Shown here one piece after another: positions 51,553-59,890 of a stretch of 64,000 bases of DNA. The DNA comes from Halobaculum sp. CBA1158. Lineage in GTDB: Archaea; Halobacteriota; Halobacteria; Halobacteriales; Haloferacaceae. Each line of letters opens with the position of its first letter. The stretch's first letter is position 1. The stretch covers positions 2,046,001-2,110,000 of the forward strand of contig NZ_CP090371.1 in assembly GCF_021431925.1 (NCBI RefSeq). The letters run 5' to 3'. The translations under genes were made by a program, and so were the position numbers. The notes beneath the pieces are model-generated. The model made no database searches, was not told the DNA's origin, and saw only the letters and a list, made by a program, of their open reading frames with translations.

Positions 51553-51811
51553 GCGGGAGAGTTGGGCACGGAATGGGATAAGTACGTGTATTCGGTCGTA
51601 GCCGTCGGTCGGTTCCTCCTGAGGCGCGCTCCCGACACCGGGAGTTAATACCCTGCGAGGTGCCCGAACTAGCCGCGCAGCCGCCAGAACATCGTCCAAC
51701 TCATCCTCAGCGAGGACCTCGCGTATCCAACCCCTGTCTCGCTGGACCCCCGTTTAACAGGGACGATACAGCGGGGGAGAGACTTTATTCCATAACGACG
51801 AACGACCGAGT
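51553..51811. other. Intergenic region between aeIF1A and the toxin-antitoxin pair
   Basis: 259 bases. It holds the aeIF1A promoter near 51577 (minus strand) and the TA promoter CTTTATT at 51783-51789 (plus strand). A further GTTAATA at 51641-51647 and GTTTAACAGG near 51743 look like promoter elements without a gene behind them. I see no convincing coding frame; a short RNA is possible. Confidence 0.35.
51783..51789 (+). promoter_or_regulatory. TATA box of the DUF433/DUF5615 operon
   Basis: CTTTATT is centred about 26 bases before the GTG at 51812. Confidence 0.6.
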
Positions 51812-52141
51812 GTGAGCGAGACGACTTCGTCGAACGGCGGGGACGCCCCCCGGATCGTCCGAACCGAGGACGTGCTCGGCGGCGACCCACGGATCGACGG
51901 AACGCGCATCAGCGTGCTGTTCGTGTACGAGCGCGTCGAGGGCCGCGGGCTCGAACCCCGGGCGGTCGCCGACCGCCACGATCTCGACGTGGCCGATGTC
52001 TACCGGGCGCTCGCGTACTACCACGAGCACCCCAGCGAGATGGCGGCGATCCGCGATGAGCGCGAGCAGAACCTCGACGCGGCTCGCTCCGACCCCGCGG
52101 TCGCGACCGGACCCGAGGACGCCCCGGAGACGACGGAGTAG
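51812..52141 (+). CDS. DUF433 antitoxin-like protein
   Basis: 109 residues from a GTG. The DUF433 domain is seen in VRTEDVLGGDPRIDGTRISV followed by VADRHDLDVADVYRALAYYHEHP, a small helix-turn-helix-like domain found in antitoxins paired with PIN-like DUF5615 proteins. The tail is acidic. The partner follows 6 bases after the stop, in the order antitoxin then toxin. It would neutralise the toxin and may repress the operon. This is by family knowledge; no operator repeat was seen. Confidence 0.85.
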   Translation: MSETTSSNGGDAPRIVRTEDVLGGDPRIDGTRISVLFVYERVEGRGLEPRAVADRHDLDVADVYRALAYYHEHPSEMAAIRDEREQNLDAARSDPAVATGPEDAPETTE

Positions 52142-52147
52142 TCTCAC

Positions 52148-52498
52148 GTGCCGCTGACGCTGCGCCTGTTGTTCGACGAGGACACCGAGAAGCAGTTCGC
52201 ACGGCTGTGCGAGCGCGACGGTCACGACGTCGAGCGCGTCGTCGACGTGCCGGAACTGGGCGACGGCGCGAAGGACCCCGACGTTCGCGCCTACGGCCGT
52301 CGCGAGAACCGGATCATCGTCTGCCACGACGACGACCACACCCAGGTTTCCACCGACGAGCACGCCGGCGTGTTCCACATCCCCGAGCAGCGTCTCTCGT
52401 CGTTCGACCAGTATCGGATCCTCTCCGCGGTTTGCAAGTCGTACCCGAACTGCGAGAGCCTCCAGCCGGTCGTCTATCTGACCCAGGACTGGCTGTAA
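52148..52498 (+). CDS. DUF5615 PIN-like toxin
   Basis: 116 residues from a GTG. The start LRLLFDEDTEKQFARLCERDGHDV carries the first acidic residues of a PIN-like nuclease fold. Others lie in VPELGDGAKDPDVRAYGRRENRIIVCHDDDH, where a pair of Asp residues follows the IIVCH strand. It is expected to be an RNase held in check by the DUF433 protein just upstream. The end is 68 bases from the 3' end of the tRNA-Trp gene on the other strand. Confidence 0.85.
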   Translation: MPLTLRLLFDEDTEKQFARLCERDGHDVERVVDVPELGDGAKDPDVRAYGRRENRIIVCHDDDHTQVSTDEHAGVFHIPEQRLSSFDQYRILSAVCKSYPNCESLQPVVYLTQDWL

Positions 52499-52566
52499 CC
52501 ACCGCTTCGTTTCTTACTGAACCCACTCAGAAACCCAAGACTACGCGACGTGAACGCACGAGAGAA

Positions 52567-52744
52567 TGGGGTCGGAGGGATTTGAACCCCCGATCGACTG
52601 ATATCTCCGGTCGGCACCTCGGTACTCCAGAGGGTCGTCGTCGCGTCCGATGATCAGTCGGACGCTCGGTATATCAGTCTGGAGTTCGTCACCGGGCGCG
52701 TTGCCTCTGGAGTCAGTCGCCATACCGGGCTTGGCCACGACCCC
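52567..52744 (-). tRNA. tRNA-Trp(CCA) with intron
   Basis: The mature tRNA folds from two exons. The acceptor stem is GGGGTCG with CGACCCC and discriminator A. The anticodon stem is ACTGA with TCAGT around CTCCAGA, anticodon CCA. The T arm is GGGGG, TTCAAAT, CCCTC. The 5' exon is 52744-52707, the intron is about 104 bases (52706-52603) at the canonical position 37/38, and the 3' exon is 52602-52567. The flanks form a bulge-helix-bulge for splicing. This follows the Haloferax volcanii tRNA-Trp gene, whose intron doubles as a box C/D guide RNA. No CCA is encoded. Confidence 0.95.
52603..52706 (-). ncRNA. tRNA-Trp intron, probable box C/D methylation guide
   Basis: Within the intron are GTGACGA near its 5' end (box C-like), CTGA elements (D and D' candidates) and TGATCAT (C'-like). 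In Haloferax the matching intron guides 2'-O-methylation of its own pre-tRNA at positions 34 and 39. The boxes and the exon-complementary stretches appear conserved here, so the same role is likely. Confidence 0.65.
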
Positions 52745-52858
52745 GTGCAGTCGCTCTTACCTCGGAGCGCCGTAAAGGGATTTCGATTCCCAGCCTCCCG
52801 TTGTCTGCCCGGCGGTACGTCGTCGTCGAGCCGGCCACGTCGCCGGTCGTCGGCGTCG

Positions 52859-53083
52859 TCACTCGCGGTCGGTCTCCCCCCACTCGCAGTCCTGACACTT
52901 GTAGGCGGTGACGAACTCCGTGACGCTGGGCATGTACCCTACCGAGAGCACGTCGCCGCCGCAGTCGGGGCAGTCGCGGTCGGCGTCCTCGATGTCCTCG
53001 GCGTCCATCACCGACCCGCCCTCGACCAACTCCGCGAGTCGCTTCGGCGTCACCATGCGTCCCTCGACGACGCGGTTGCTCAT
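52859..53083 (-). CDS. DUF5795-like small zinc-ribbon protein
   Basis: 74 residues. MSNRVVEGRMVTPKRLAELVEGG and DAEDIEDADRDCPDCGGDVL with YKCQDCEWGE give a four-Cys zinc ribbon (CPDC...CQDC). I recall this arrangement as the haloarchaeal DUF5795 family, next to a DUF5794 gene as it is here. Function unknown. A CTTTTAC element 28 bases before the ATG gives it its own promoter. Confidence 0.8.
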   Translation of the reverse strand: MSNRVVEGRMVTPKRLAELVEGGSVMDAEDIEDADRDCPDCGGDVLSVGYMPSVTEFVTAYKCQDCEWGETDRE

Positions 53084-53134
53084 ACCGCGGCATCGGCGCG
53101 CCCGGCGTAAAAGCCCGCGGTCCCGCGATCCCCG

Positions 53135-54175
53135 TTACAGCCAGGGCTCGCGCGACTGACCGTCGGCGTCGTTCGCGTCGTCCTCGTCCTCGCCGGCGTC
53201 AGGCGTCGACCCCGAGTCGACGGGGTCGATTCCGGCCGCCGGTGCCGGCGCGGTCGGCGGGGCGGTATCGGTGGCGTCGTCGGCCGCCGCGCCGGAGGCG
53301 GGCACGTCGTCCGTATCGGGTACCTCGCCGCCGCCGTCGGTCGTCACGCCGGCCGGCGTCGACGGCGCGTCGGCGACGTCGTCGGTCGCGCCCGGTGCAG
53401 GCGGCCCGTCCGAGTCGGAGTCGGCGGTGGCGTCGCCGGCGGCCTCCGACTTCGGGTCGTAGGAGAACAGCCCGGTGACGCAGAGCACGCCCAGCGCGAC
53501 GGGCTGTTCGGTCGGGAGCAGTCCCAGCACCGACAGCGCGAGGATACCCAGCGCGACCGCCGAACCGAAGCGGAAGCGGTCGATGTCGACGCGGTCGCGG
53601 AGGTGCTCGCCCGCCAGCGCGATCGACAGCGCGAAGCCGACGCCGACGCCGGCGGCCGCGCCGGCGCGGACGAGCAGTCCCGGGTCCATCGAGACGACCA
53701 ACTCCGCGCCGGTGGGCTGGAACGACGCCAGCAGACCGAGCCCGATGATCGCACCAGGGCTCGGGAGGTACTCGCCGATCTCGGCGCTGGCCGTCTTGGC
53801 CGCAACCGCGAGTATCACGAGGCCGGCGAAGCGGTGGAACACCTCGGTGTTCAGCATGCTCTGGATCGTCTCGGCGAGGGCGGCCTCCGCCATCGCCACC
53901 GGAACGAGGACGACGCCGAGCGCGAGCACGGACGTCGCCTTCTCCCGCGGCGTGCCCTCCATCTCGGCGAGGACGACCGCCATCGTCGCCGATCCGCCGA
54001 AGATGAGCAGGCCGGTCTCGATGATGCCGAACGGGACCGTGAGCGCGCCCGCGATGACGAGCGCGGGGAAGATGCCGTCGACCAGCGGGAGCGCCATCAC
54101 CGTCGCCAGCAGCCGAGTCGCCCCGCCCACGCGTCGCTCCAGGCGGAGCGCGATGGGGTGTGCTGAGGTGCTCAC
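53135..54175 (-). CDS. DUF5794-like multi-pass membrane protein
   Basis: 346 residues. About seven membrane helices fill the first 240 residues (MALPLVDGIFPALVIAGAL, ETGLLIFGGSATMAVVLAEM and so on). A 100-residue cytoplasmic or outer tail rich in Asp, Pro and Ala follows, ending QSREPWL. The helical part, with PTGAELVVSMDPGLLVRAG, looks like the haloarchaeal DUF5794 family; function unknown. No TATA element is seen directly upstream. The nearest is beyond the 67-codon frame at 54179-54382, so the two may share a transcript. Confidence 0.8.
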   Translation of the reverse strand: MSTSAHPIALRLERRVGGATRLLATVMALPLVDGIFPALVIAGALTVPFGIIETGLLIFGGSATMAVVLAEMEGTPREKATSVLALGVVLVPVAMAEAALAETIQSMLNTEVFHRFAGLVILAVAAKTASAEIGEYLPSPGAIIGLGLLASFQPTGAELVVSMDPGLLVRAGAAAGVGVGFALSIALAGEHLRDRVDIDRFRFGSAVALGILALSVLGLLPTEQPVALGVLCVTGLFSYDPKSEAAGDATADSDSDGPPAPGATDDVADAPSTPAGVTTDGGGEVPDTDDVPASGAAADDATDTAPPTAPAPAAGIDPVDSGSTPDAGEDEDDANDADGQSREPWL

Positions 54176-54178
54176 GAC

Positions 54179-54382
54179 TCAGCGATACGACCCGGCATGA
54201 CCCGTGACCGGACGGGAACCTGGTGACGACCCTGAGGCGACGGACGCTCGGGAGGGGAACTCGACGCCGCGTTCCCCGGTGCACCAGTCGAGTCCGCGTT
54301 TGAACGGGATAAATGTCGCGAGCGTCGCGATGGCGCTCACTCGGCTGACGACACCCGTTGCATTGCGGGACTCGGAGTCCAT
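54179..54382 (-). CDS. Possible 67-residue protein upstream of the DUF5794-like gene
   Basis: The frame starts MDSESRNATGVVSRVSAIATLATFIPFKRGLDWCTGERG and ends 3 bases before the DUF5794-like start. Its ATG is preceded at 28 bases by TTATTAAG, a good TATA box that otherwise would have no gene behind it. The first 35 residues look like a plausible amphipathic or short membrane segment, the rest like disorder. It could instead be a 200-base leader of the next gene. Confidence 0.4.
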   Translation of the reverse strand: MDSESRNATGVVSRVSAIATLATFIPFKRGLDWCTGERGVEFPSRASVASGSSPGSRPVTGHAGSYR

Positions 54383-54627
54383 ACCACTACTCAAACCCAG
54401 GTGAGACTTAATAATTGCGTGGGACGTGCCCACACAGTACGAGAGACCTCTCGGCGGAGTATAAAAAATACTGTTACGGACCGTCGGGAACTCGGGTGAG
54501 TCACCGTCGGACCGTCGGAACTCAGCGCGAGTTCGGCAAGTGTTGCGATCGGTTCCCCCGGTCTACTCACAGGGATCTGTGCACGGTCGTGTGTGATTCG
54601 TTGTCCAAGGAAAGCGATTCTCGCAAC

Positions 54628-54634
54628 GTTTTTG
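54628..54634 (+). promoter_or_regulatory. TATA-like box of guaB
   Basis: GTTTTTG centred 27 bases before the guaB ATG. Confidence 0.55.
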
Positions 54635-54657
54635 CGGTGGCCACGACCACCGATCAT

Positions 54658-56151
54658 ATGGCGAACGACGATCACGGCGGCGGTCAGTTCTCGCGGAAAC
54701 TCGAGGTACCGACGGCGCTGACGTTCGACGACGTCCTGCTTCGACCCAAGGAGAGCCGGGTGGAACCCGACGAGGCGGACGTGTCGACGCGCGTGTCCAC
54801 CAACGTCGAGTTGACGATCCCGGTGCTCTCGGCGGCGATGGACACCGTCACCGAGTCCGGATTGGCCATCGCGATGGCCCGCGAGGGCGGCCTCGGCGTG
54901 CTCCACCGCAACATGAGCGTCGAGGAGACGGTCGCGGAGGTCGAGCGCGTCAAGCGCGCCGACGAACTCGTGATCCGTCGCGAGAACGTCGTGACGGCCT
55001 CCCCCGACCAGCCCGTGCGCGAGGTCGACGCGATGATGGAGTACGAGGGCGTCTCGGGCGCGCCCGTCGTCGACGATGACGACCGCGTGCTGGGCATCAT
55101 CTCGGGCACCGACATCCGGCCGTACCTGGAGGTCGGCGAGTCCGACGCCGTCCGCGAGGCGATGACCGACGAGGTCATCACCGCCGGCGAGGACGTCGAC
55201 GCCCGGGCGGCCCTGGAGCTGATGTACGACCACAAGATCGAACGCGTACCCGTCGTCGACGACGACGACCGCCTCGTGGGGCTGGTCACGATGCAGGGCG
55301 TGCTCGCGCGGCGCGAGCACACCGACGCCGCCCGCGACGACGAGGGCGCGCTCCGCATCGGCGTCGCCGTCGGTCCGTTCGAGGAGGAGCGCGCCGTCGC
55401 CGCCGACGACGCCGGGGCTGACGTCCTGTTCATCGACTGCGCGCACGCCCACAACCTCAACGTCCTCGACTCCGCGGAGGCGATCAAAGCCGAGGTCGAC
55501 GCCGACGTGGTCGTCGGCAACGTCGGCACCCGGGAGGCCGCCGAGGCCGCCGTCGAGTTCGCCGACGGCCTCAAGGTCGGCATCGGCCCGGGCTCGATCT
55601 GTACCACGCGCGTCGTGAGCGGCGCGGGGATGCCGCAGATCACCGCGGTGGCGCAGGTGGCCGACGTGGCCCAGCGCCACGACGTTCCCGTCATCGCCGA
55701 CGGCGGTATCCGCTACTCCGGCGACGCGATCAAGGCGATCGCCGCCGGCGCGGACGCTGTGATGCTCGGGTCGTACTTCGCGGGCACCGACGAGGCCCCC
55801 GGCCGCGTCATCACGATGAACGGCAAGCGCTACAAGCAGTACCGCGGCATGGGCTCGGTCGGTGCGATGTCGGAGGGCGGCGGCGACCGCTACCTCAAGG
55901 ACGCCGAGGAGGACGAGGAGTTCGTCCCCGAGGGCGTCGAGGCGGCGACGCCGTACAAGGGGCCGCTCTCCTCGGAACTGCACCAGCTCGTCGGCGGCAT
56001 GCGCTCGGGAATGGGCTACGTCGGGGCGGAGACCCTGCCCGGCTTCAAGCAGCGCGCCGAGTTCGTCCGCGTCTCCCAGGCGGGCCAGACCGAGGGCCAC
56101 CCCCACGACGTGACGATCACGGACGAGGCCCCGAACTACTCGCCCGAGTAA
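54658..56151 (+). CDS. guaB: Inosine-5'-monophosphate dehydrogenase
   Basis: 497 residues. The enzyme oxidises IMP to XMP with NAD, the committed step to guanine nucleotides. The barrel start [12 protein letters not shown] and [19 protein letters not shown] are clear. Two CBS domains (about 95-215) are inserted as in bacterial enzymes. The catalytic loop [13 protein letters not shown] holds Cys315, followed by [24 protein letters not shown] and the flap [10 protein letters not shown]. Several in-frame start codons exist upstream, but the ATG used has a TATA-like box 27 bases before it and begins the family sequence. Confidence 0.97.
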   Translation: MANDDHGGGQFSRKLEVPTALTFDDVLLRPKESRVEPDEADVSTRVSTNVELTIPVLSAAMDTVTESGLAIAMAREGGLGVLHRNMSVEETVAEVERVKRADELVIRRENVVTASPDQPVREVDAMMEYEGVSGAPVVDDDDRVLGIISGTDIRPYLEVGESDAVREAMTDEVITAGEDVDARAALELMYDHKIERVPVVDDDDRLVGLVTMQGVLARREHTDAARDDEGALRIGVAVGPFEEERAVAADDAGADVLFIDCAHAHNLNVLDSAEAIKAEVDADVVVGNVGTREAAEAAVEFADGLKVGIGPGSICTTRVVSGAGMPQITAVAQVADVAQRHDVPVIADGGIRYSGDAIKAIAAGADAVMLGSYFAGTDEAPGRVITMNGKRYKQYRGMGSVGAMSEGGGDRYLKDAEEDEEFVPEGVEAATPYKGPLSSELHQLVGGMRSGMGYVGAETLPGFKQRAEFVRVSQAGQTEGHPHDVTITDEAPNYSPE

Positions 56152-56482
56152 CGGGCGTCTCACGGTACCTCGCTCGTGGTCGCGGTACCGTTGCCATGGC
56201 GGTGACCCCGTTCCTGTGGTCGCGGTGCCGTTCCCGTGATCGCGGTGCCGCGCAGATCGAATTGCATGATACCACCACCCATGGCTACTGCTAGCACGGG
56301 ACTTCGACGGCCGGTAAGCTTTCACGGTCGCCTGCCGTGTACTTGTTCAGGTGGCTGGTGGCCACCGCGGTTCGTGGGGCAACAGCGAGCGTGACGCGAA
56401 CCGTCACCCAACCCCATCCGTTTTGCCAACAGAATCCCTCCATCGGATACGATTAAGTACCCGGCGTCGAGAAAGGATACCA
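56152..56482. other. Intergenic region after guaB
   Basis: 331 bases with no convincing gene on either strand. It holds three 20-bp direct repeats at 56175-56254 and, at its end, the promoter of the response regulator (ATTAAG at 56452-56457). Confidence 0.45.
56175..56254. repeat. Three imperfect 20-bp direct repeats after guaB
   Basis: Units at 56175-56194, 56215-56234 and 56235-56254 share the core tggtcgcggtgccgtt; the last two are directly tandem. They begin about 25 bases past the guaB stop and may be a decayed duplication. Confidence 0.55.
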
Positions 56483-56608
56483 ATGGCCGGACGGCGGCGG
56501 TACATCTCGAAGTCCTCCCGGCAAGGAGCCGACCGATCGCCGGACGACAAGGGGTATCTTGATATGGACTCGTCCGCCAAGGACGGACGAACCGACGGAG
56601 CACGATAG
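56483..56608 (+). CDS. Possible 41-residue upstream ORF of the response regulator
   Basis: The frame reads MAGRRRYISKSSRQGADRSP and ends with TAG exactly one base before the ATG of the response regulator. The promoter ATTAAG (56452-56457) is 29 bases before this ATG, so the transcript would start at it. The basic N-terminus and acidic end are unremarkable. It could be a real small protein, a coupling leader, or chance. Confidence 0.4.
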   Translation: MAGRRRYISKSSRQGADRSPDDKGYLDMDSSAKDGRTDGAR

Positions 56609-57277
56609 ATGAGCGAGGACACCGACGCCGACGAGTCCGCCGCGAGCGAGGACCCACCGGTGGTGTTCGTGGTCGAGGACGAGCCGGATCTGGCGGATCT
56701 GTACGCCGCCTGGCTGGGTACTGACTACGACGTGCGTAGCGCCTACGGCGGTCACGAGGCGCTGGAGGAACTCTCCGACGACATCGACGTGATCCTCCTC
56801 GATCGGCGGATGCCGGGGCTGTCGGGCGACGAGGTGCTCGACGAGGTTCGCGATCGCGGCATCGACGCCCGCGTCGCGATGGTCACGGCCGTCGAGCCGG
56901 ACTTCGACATCGTCGCGATGGGGTTCGACGACTACCTCGTCAAGCCCGTCACCCGCGAGGCGCTGTTGGACACCGTCGAGGGGCTGTACAGCCGCTCGGC
57001 GTACGACTCGCGGATGCAGGAGTTCTTCGCCGTCAGCTCGAAGATGGCCGTCCTGGAGTCCGAGAAGGGCCGCGCCGCCCTCGAGGAGTCCGAGGAGTAC
57101 GCGGAGTTGGAGGCCCGCGCCGCAGAGCTTCGGGAGGAACTCGACGAGGACGTCTCCGGCTTCGGCGAGGACGAGTTCGAACGGGCGTTTCGCGACGTGG
57201 GGGGCGAGCCCGCGGACCCGGACGAGATCGACGACGACGAGGACCTGTTCGACGACGGCGACTTCGAGGACCTCTGA
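56609..57277 (+). CDS. HalX-type response regulator
   Basis: 222 residues. The receiver domain (about 18-130) has VVFVVEDEPDLADLY, phosphoacceptor Asp65 in ILLDRRMPG and Lys112 in YLVKPV. The C-terminal helical part (SRMQEFFAVSSKMAVLESEKG) is the HalX domain, found only in haloarchaea, followed by a very acidic tail. It receives phosphate from an unlinked kinase and its output is unknown. No kinase is adjacent. The gene follows the 41-codon frame without a gap. Confidence 0.9.
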   Translation: MSEDTDADESAASEDPPVVFVVEDEPDLADLYAAWLGTDYDVRSAYGGHEALEELSDDIDVILLDRRMPGLSGDEVLDEVRDRGIDARVAMVTAVEPDFDIVAMGFDDYLVKPVTREALLDTVEGLYSRSAYDSRMQEFFAVSSKMAVLESEKGRAALEESEEYAELEARAAELREELDEDVSGFGEDEFERAFRDVGGEPADPDEIDDDEDLFDDGDFEDL

Positions 57278-57342
57278 GCCGATCGCGAGGCCGACGATCG
57301 CCCGCGAGACGCGCCGGTCCCCCGTGAGACAGCGACGGTCGC

Positions 57343-58656
57343 CTACGAGAGGAACCGTTCCAGCCGCCGCGTCGCTTCCTTGAGTTCGTCGAGGCCCGTG
57401 GCGTACGAGATCCGAATGTGGCCTTCCCCGCCCTCGCCGAAGGCCGTGCCGGGGACCGCGGCCACGCCCTCCTCCTCCAGTAGCTCCGTCGCGAACGCGC
57501 GGGCGTCGCCGTCGGGGGCGACGTCGGCGACCCGCGGAAACGCGTAGAACGCGCCGCCCGGCTCAGACACCTCCAGGCCGAGTTCGCGCAGCCGCGAGAC
57601 GACGTAGCGACGCCGGCGGTCGTACTCCCGACGCATCCGCGTCACGTCGTCGTCACACCGGTCCAGCGCCGCGAGTGCGGCGTGTTGGGCGGTCGTCGGT
57701 GCCGACAGCATCGTGTACTGGTGGACCTTCGTCATCGCGTCGACGGCGGACTCAGGGCCCATCGCGTACCCCAGCCGGAGCCCCGTCATCGCGTACGCCT
57801 TCGAGAAGCCGTTGATCACGACGGTCCGCTCGCGCATCCCGGGGCGGGTGGCGATCGACTGGTGGTCGCCGTCGTAGGTGAGCGCGGCGTAGATCTCGTC
57901 GGCGACGACGAGCAGGTCGTGCTCGCGACAGAAGTCGGCGACGGCGTCCATCTCGTCGGCGTCCATCGTCGCGCCCGTGGGGTTGTTCGGGTAACACAAC
58001 ACGAGCACCTCGGCCTCGTCGACGCCGGCCTCGTACAGCGCCTCGGGGGTGAGCGCCCAGTCGTCCTCGTGGCGGGTGTGCACCGGAAGCGGCTCGCCGC
58101 CGGCGAAGCGCACGCCCGGTTCGTACGAGACGTACGTGGGGGTGGGAAGCGCGACCGCGTCGCCGGGGTTCACGAACGCGCGGAACGCCAGATCGACCGC
58201 CTCGGAGGCCCCGGTCGTGACGAGGATCTCCGAGTCGGGGTCGTACGACTGGTCGTAGCGGGCGACGCGCTCGGCGATCGCCCGCCGGAGGTCGTCGGTG
58301 CCGCGGTTGGCGGTGTAGCTCGTCTGGCCGCGCTCCAGCGAGTCGACGGCCGCCGAGCGCGCGGGCCAGGGCGCGCTGAAGTCGGGTTCGCCGACGCCCA
58401 GGGAGATCACGTCGTCGCGCTCCTCGGCGACCTCGAAGAACTCGCGGATCCCCGAGGGCGGCACCGAGGCGACGCGGTCGGCCGGCGCGAACCGGGAGTC
58501 GCCGTCGCCGGTGCGGTCGCCGTCGCCGGTACCGTCCCGGTCGCCGGCGGTCGTCTCGTCGGCCCCGCGGGCGGTCCCGCCGTCCGGCGTCGGGTCGTCG
58601 GGAGCCGGCTCGTCCGAGGTCGGGGGGTCAGGGGCCGGGTCGTCGCCCCCGCTCAT
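57343..58656 (-). CDS. Class I/II PLP-dependent aminotransferase
   Basis: 437 residues. The aminotransferase core begins near residue 60 (GIREFFEVAEERDDVISLGVGEPDF) and shows YPNNPTGATMD, VVADEIYAALTYDG and the PLP lysine in NGFSKAYAMTGLRLGYA. It resembles archaeal aspartate/aromatic aminotransferases; the substrate is open. The first 55 residues are a Pro/Asp/Gly-rich extension with repeats (DGTGDGDRTGDGD) not needed for the fold. The start overlaps the stop of the Lrp gene by an ATGA, so the regulator and enzyme are one operon, which suggests regulation by its amino-acid product (inference). Confidence 0.92.
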   Translation of the reverse strand: MSGGDDPAPDPPTSDEPAPDDPTPDGGTARGADETTAGDRDGTGDGDRTGDGDSRFAPADRVASVPPSGIREFFEVAEERDDVISLGVGEPDFSAPWPARSAAVDSLERGQTSYTANRGTDDLRRAIAERVARYDQSYDPDSEILVTTGASEAVDLAFRAFVNPGDAVALPTPTYVSYEPGVRFAGGEPLPVHTRHEDDWALTPEALYEAGVDEAEVLVLCYPNNPTGATMDADEMDAVADFCREHDLLVVADEIYAALTYDGDHQSIATRPGMRERTVVINGFSKAYAMTGLRLGYAMGPESAVDAMTKVHQYTMLSAPTTAQHAALAALDRCDDDVTRMRREYDRRRRYVVSRLRELGLEVSEPGGAFYAFPRVADVAPDGDARAFATELLEEEGVAAVPGTAFGEGGEGHIRISYATGLDELKEATRRLERFLS

Positions 58657-59144
58657 GGCGTCACGGAGAGTCGGTCGTCGTCGTCGCCGTCGAGGAAGCG
58701 GATCCCGCGCTCCTTGTACGTCTCCATCACGTAGTGGGTCACCGTCTTCGTCACAGCCGGCAGCGGCGCGACCTCCTCGGAGACGAACCGCGACACGTCG
58801 CCCATCGAGGAGCCGGAGACGTGGACCGCGAAGTCGTAGTCCCCCGACATCAGCCGGAGCGAGTCGACCGCGGGCGACTCGGCGATTCGGCGGGCCACGT
58901 CGTCGTAGTCGGTCTCGCGGTCGAGTTCGACGTTCACTTCCACGATGGCGCTGATGTGCTCCTCGTCGAGCTCCTCCCAGTCGACGATGGCGGTGTAGCC
59001 GCGCAGGGCACCCGCCCCCTCCAGATCGGCCAGCGTCTCCTCCACGACGGCCTCGTCGAGCCCGGTCTGGCGTGCGAGATCGGCCGTTGACTCGCGGGCG
59101 TCGGCCACGAGCGCGTCGATCAGGGTTCGGGTTGCCTCGTCCAT
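58653..59144 (-). CDS. Lrp/AsnC-family regulator coupled to an aminotransferase
   Basis: 163 residues. An N-terminal helix-turn-helix (LVADARESTADLARQTGLDEAVVEETLADLEGAGAL) is followed by the RAM domain (SAIVEVNVELD, SGDYDFAVHVSGSSMGDVSRFV). It probably regulates the aminotransferase gene with which its stop overlaps. Unlike the Lrp at 14921-15349 it has no GDHMFMAEV-type turn, so it is a different subgroup. No clear TATA box is seen upstream. Confidence 0.9.
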   Translation of the reverse strand: MDEATRTLIDALVADARESTADLARQTGLDEAVVEETLADLEGAGALRGYTAIVDWEELDEEHISAIVEVNVELDRETDYDDVARRIAESPAVDSLRLMSGDYDFAVHVSGSSMGDVSRFVSEEVAPLPAVTKTVTHYVMETYKERGIRFLDGDDDDRLSVTP

Positions 59145-59405
59145 GTGCCCGACTGCGCTCCCCCGGGCAAAGCGGTTTCGCCCGGTGCGATATCCGCGAA
59201 CACGCCACACGGTCCGTGCTGGCCCTCGACGAACCACGCACGCAACGGTCCTCCGACCTCCCTGACGGACCGCGCCCGCAACGACCCCCCCAACGGACCG
59301 CGCCCGCAACGATCCGCCGGCCGATGGACCGCGCTCGCGACCTGGAGCCTCGACCGACAGTATCGATCCGAACCGCTCATACCGCCTACTTCCCCAGGTC
59401 CGGTC
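59145..59405. other. Divergent intergenic region with short repeats
   Basis: 261 bases, GC-rich, between the Lrp operon and a membrane protein gene. It contains three copies of a roughly 18-20-base element at 59267-59342 and no convincing gene. Confidence 0.45.
59267..59342. repeat. Three copies of an 18-20-bp element in the intergenic region
   Basis: ggaccgcgcccgcaacgacc at 59267, a near copy at 59295 and a shorter variant ggaccgcgctcgcgacc at 59326, spaced 28 and 31 bases apart. They could be operator sites or slippage products. Confidence 0.55.
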
Positions 59406-59831
59406 ATGAACTACCTCGTGTGGTCGGTAGTGGCGATGGCGGCGTACTCGCTGGTCGCCCCGCTGATGCGGCTGGCGACCGCCGGAACGGGCGCGATCCC
59501 GAGTACGGTCGCGGCGTTCGTCTCGAACACGGTGCTCGTGTTCGCGACGCTCGCCGTCATCAGCGTGTCCGGTGAGGGCGTCGTCGAGCACCTCGGCGAT
59601 CCGCGAATGCGGTACGTCGTGGCGGCGGGCGTCTGTCTCGCCGTCGGCATCATCGCGTACTACCACGCGCTGTCGCTCGGGCGCGTCTCGATCGTCGCGC
59701 CGATCTTCGCCATGTTCTTCGTCGCCTCCTCCGCGGTCGGCGTCGTCGCGCTCGACGAGCCGGTCACCGGCCGGAAGCTCCTCGGCGTCGGCTTCGCGGT
59801 CGTCGCGGTCGTCCTCGTCGCCGGCGAGTGA
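59406..59831 (+). CDS. EamA-like membrane transporter half
   Basis: 141 residues with five hydrophobic segments starting NYLVWSVVAMAAYSLVAPLM, including IIAYYHALSLGRVSIVAPIFAMF and ALDEPVTGRKLLGVGFAVVAVVLV. This is the five-helix EamA unit of the drug/metabolite transporter group, present once rather than as the usual pair, so it would have to dimerise like small multidrug resistance proteins. The substrate is unknown. The ATG used gives the first helix a normal start; no good TATA box was found. Confidence 0.8.
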   Translation: MNYLVWSVVAMAAYSLVAPLMRLATAGTGAIPSTVAAFVSNTVLVFATLAVISVSGEGVVEHLGDPRMRYVVAAGVCLAVGIIAYYHALSLGRVSIVAPIFAMFFVASSAVGVVALDEPVTGRKLLGVGFAVVAVVLVAGE

Positions 59832-59890
59832 GCCCGCCTTCGGCGACGACTCCACAACTTTATATCGGATAGCAGAGCCACGCATATTTG

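Noticed and set aside
51643-51700. A small RNA or peptide gene after the GTTAATA element
   Set aside because: No coding frame or stable structure with clear boundaries could be recognised; kept only as a note in the intergenic entry.
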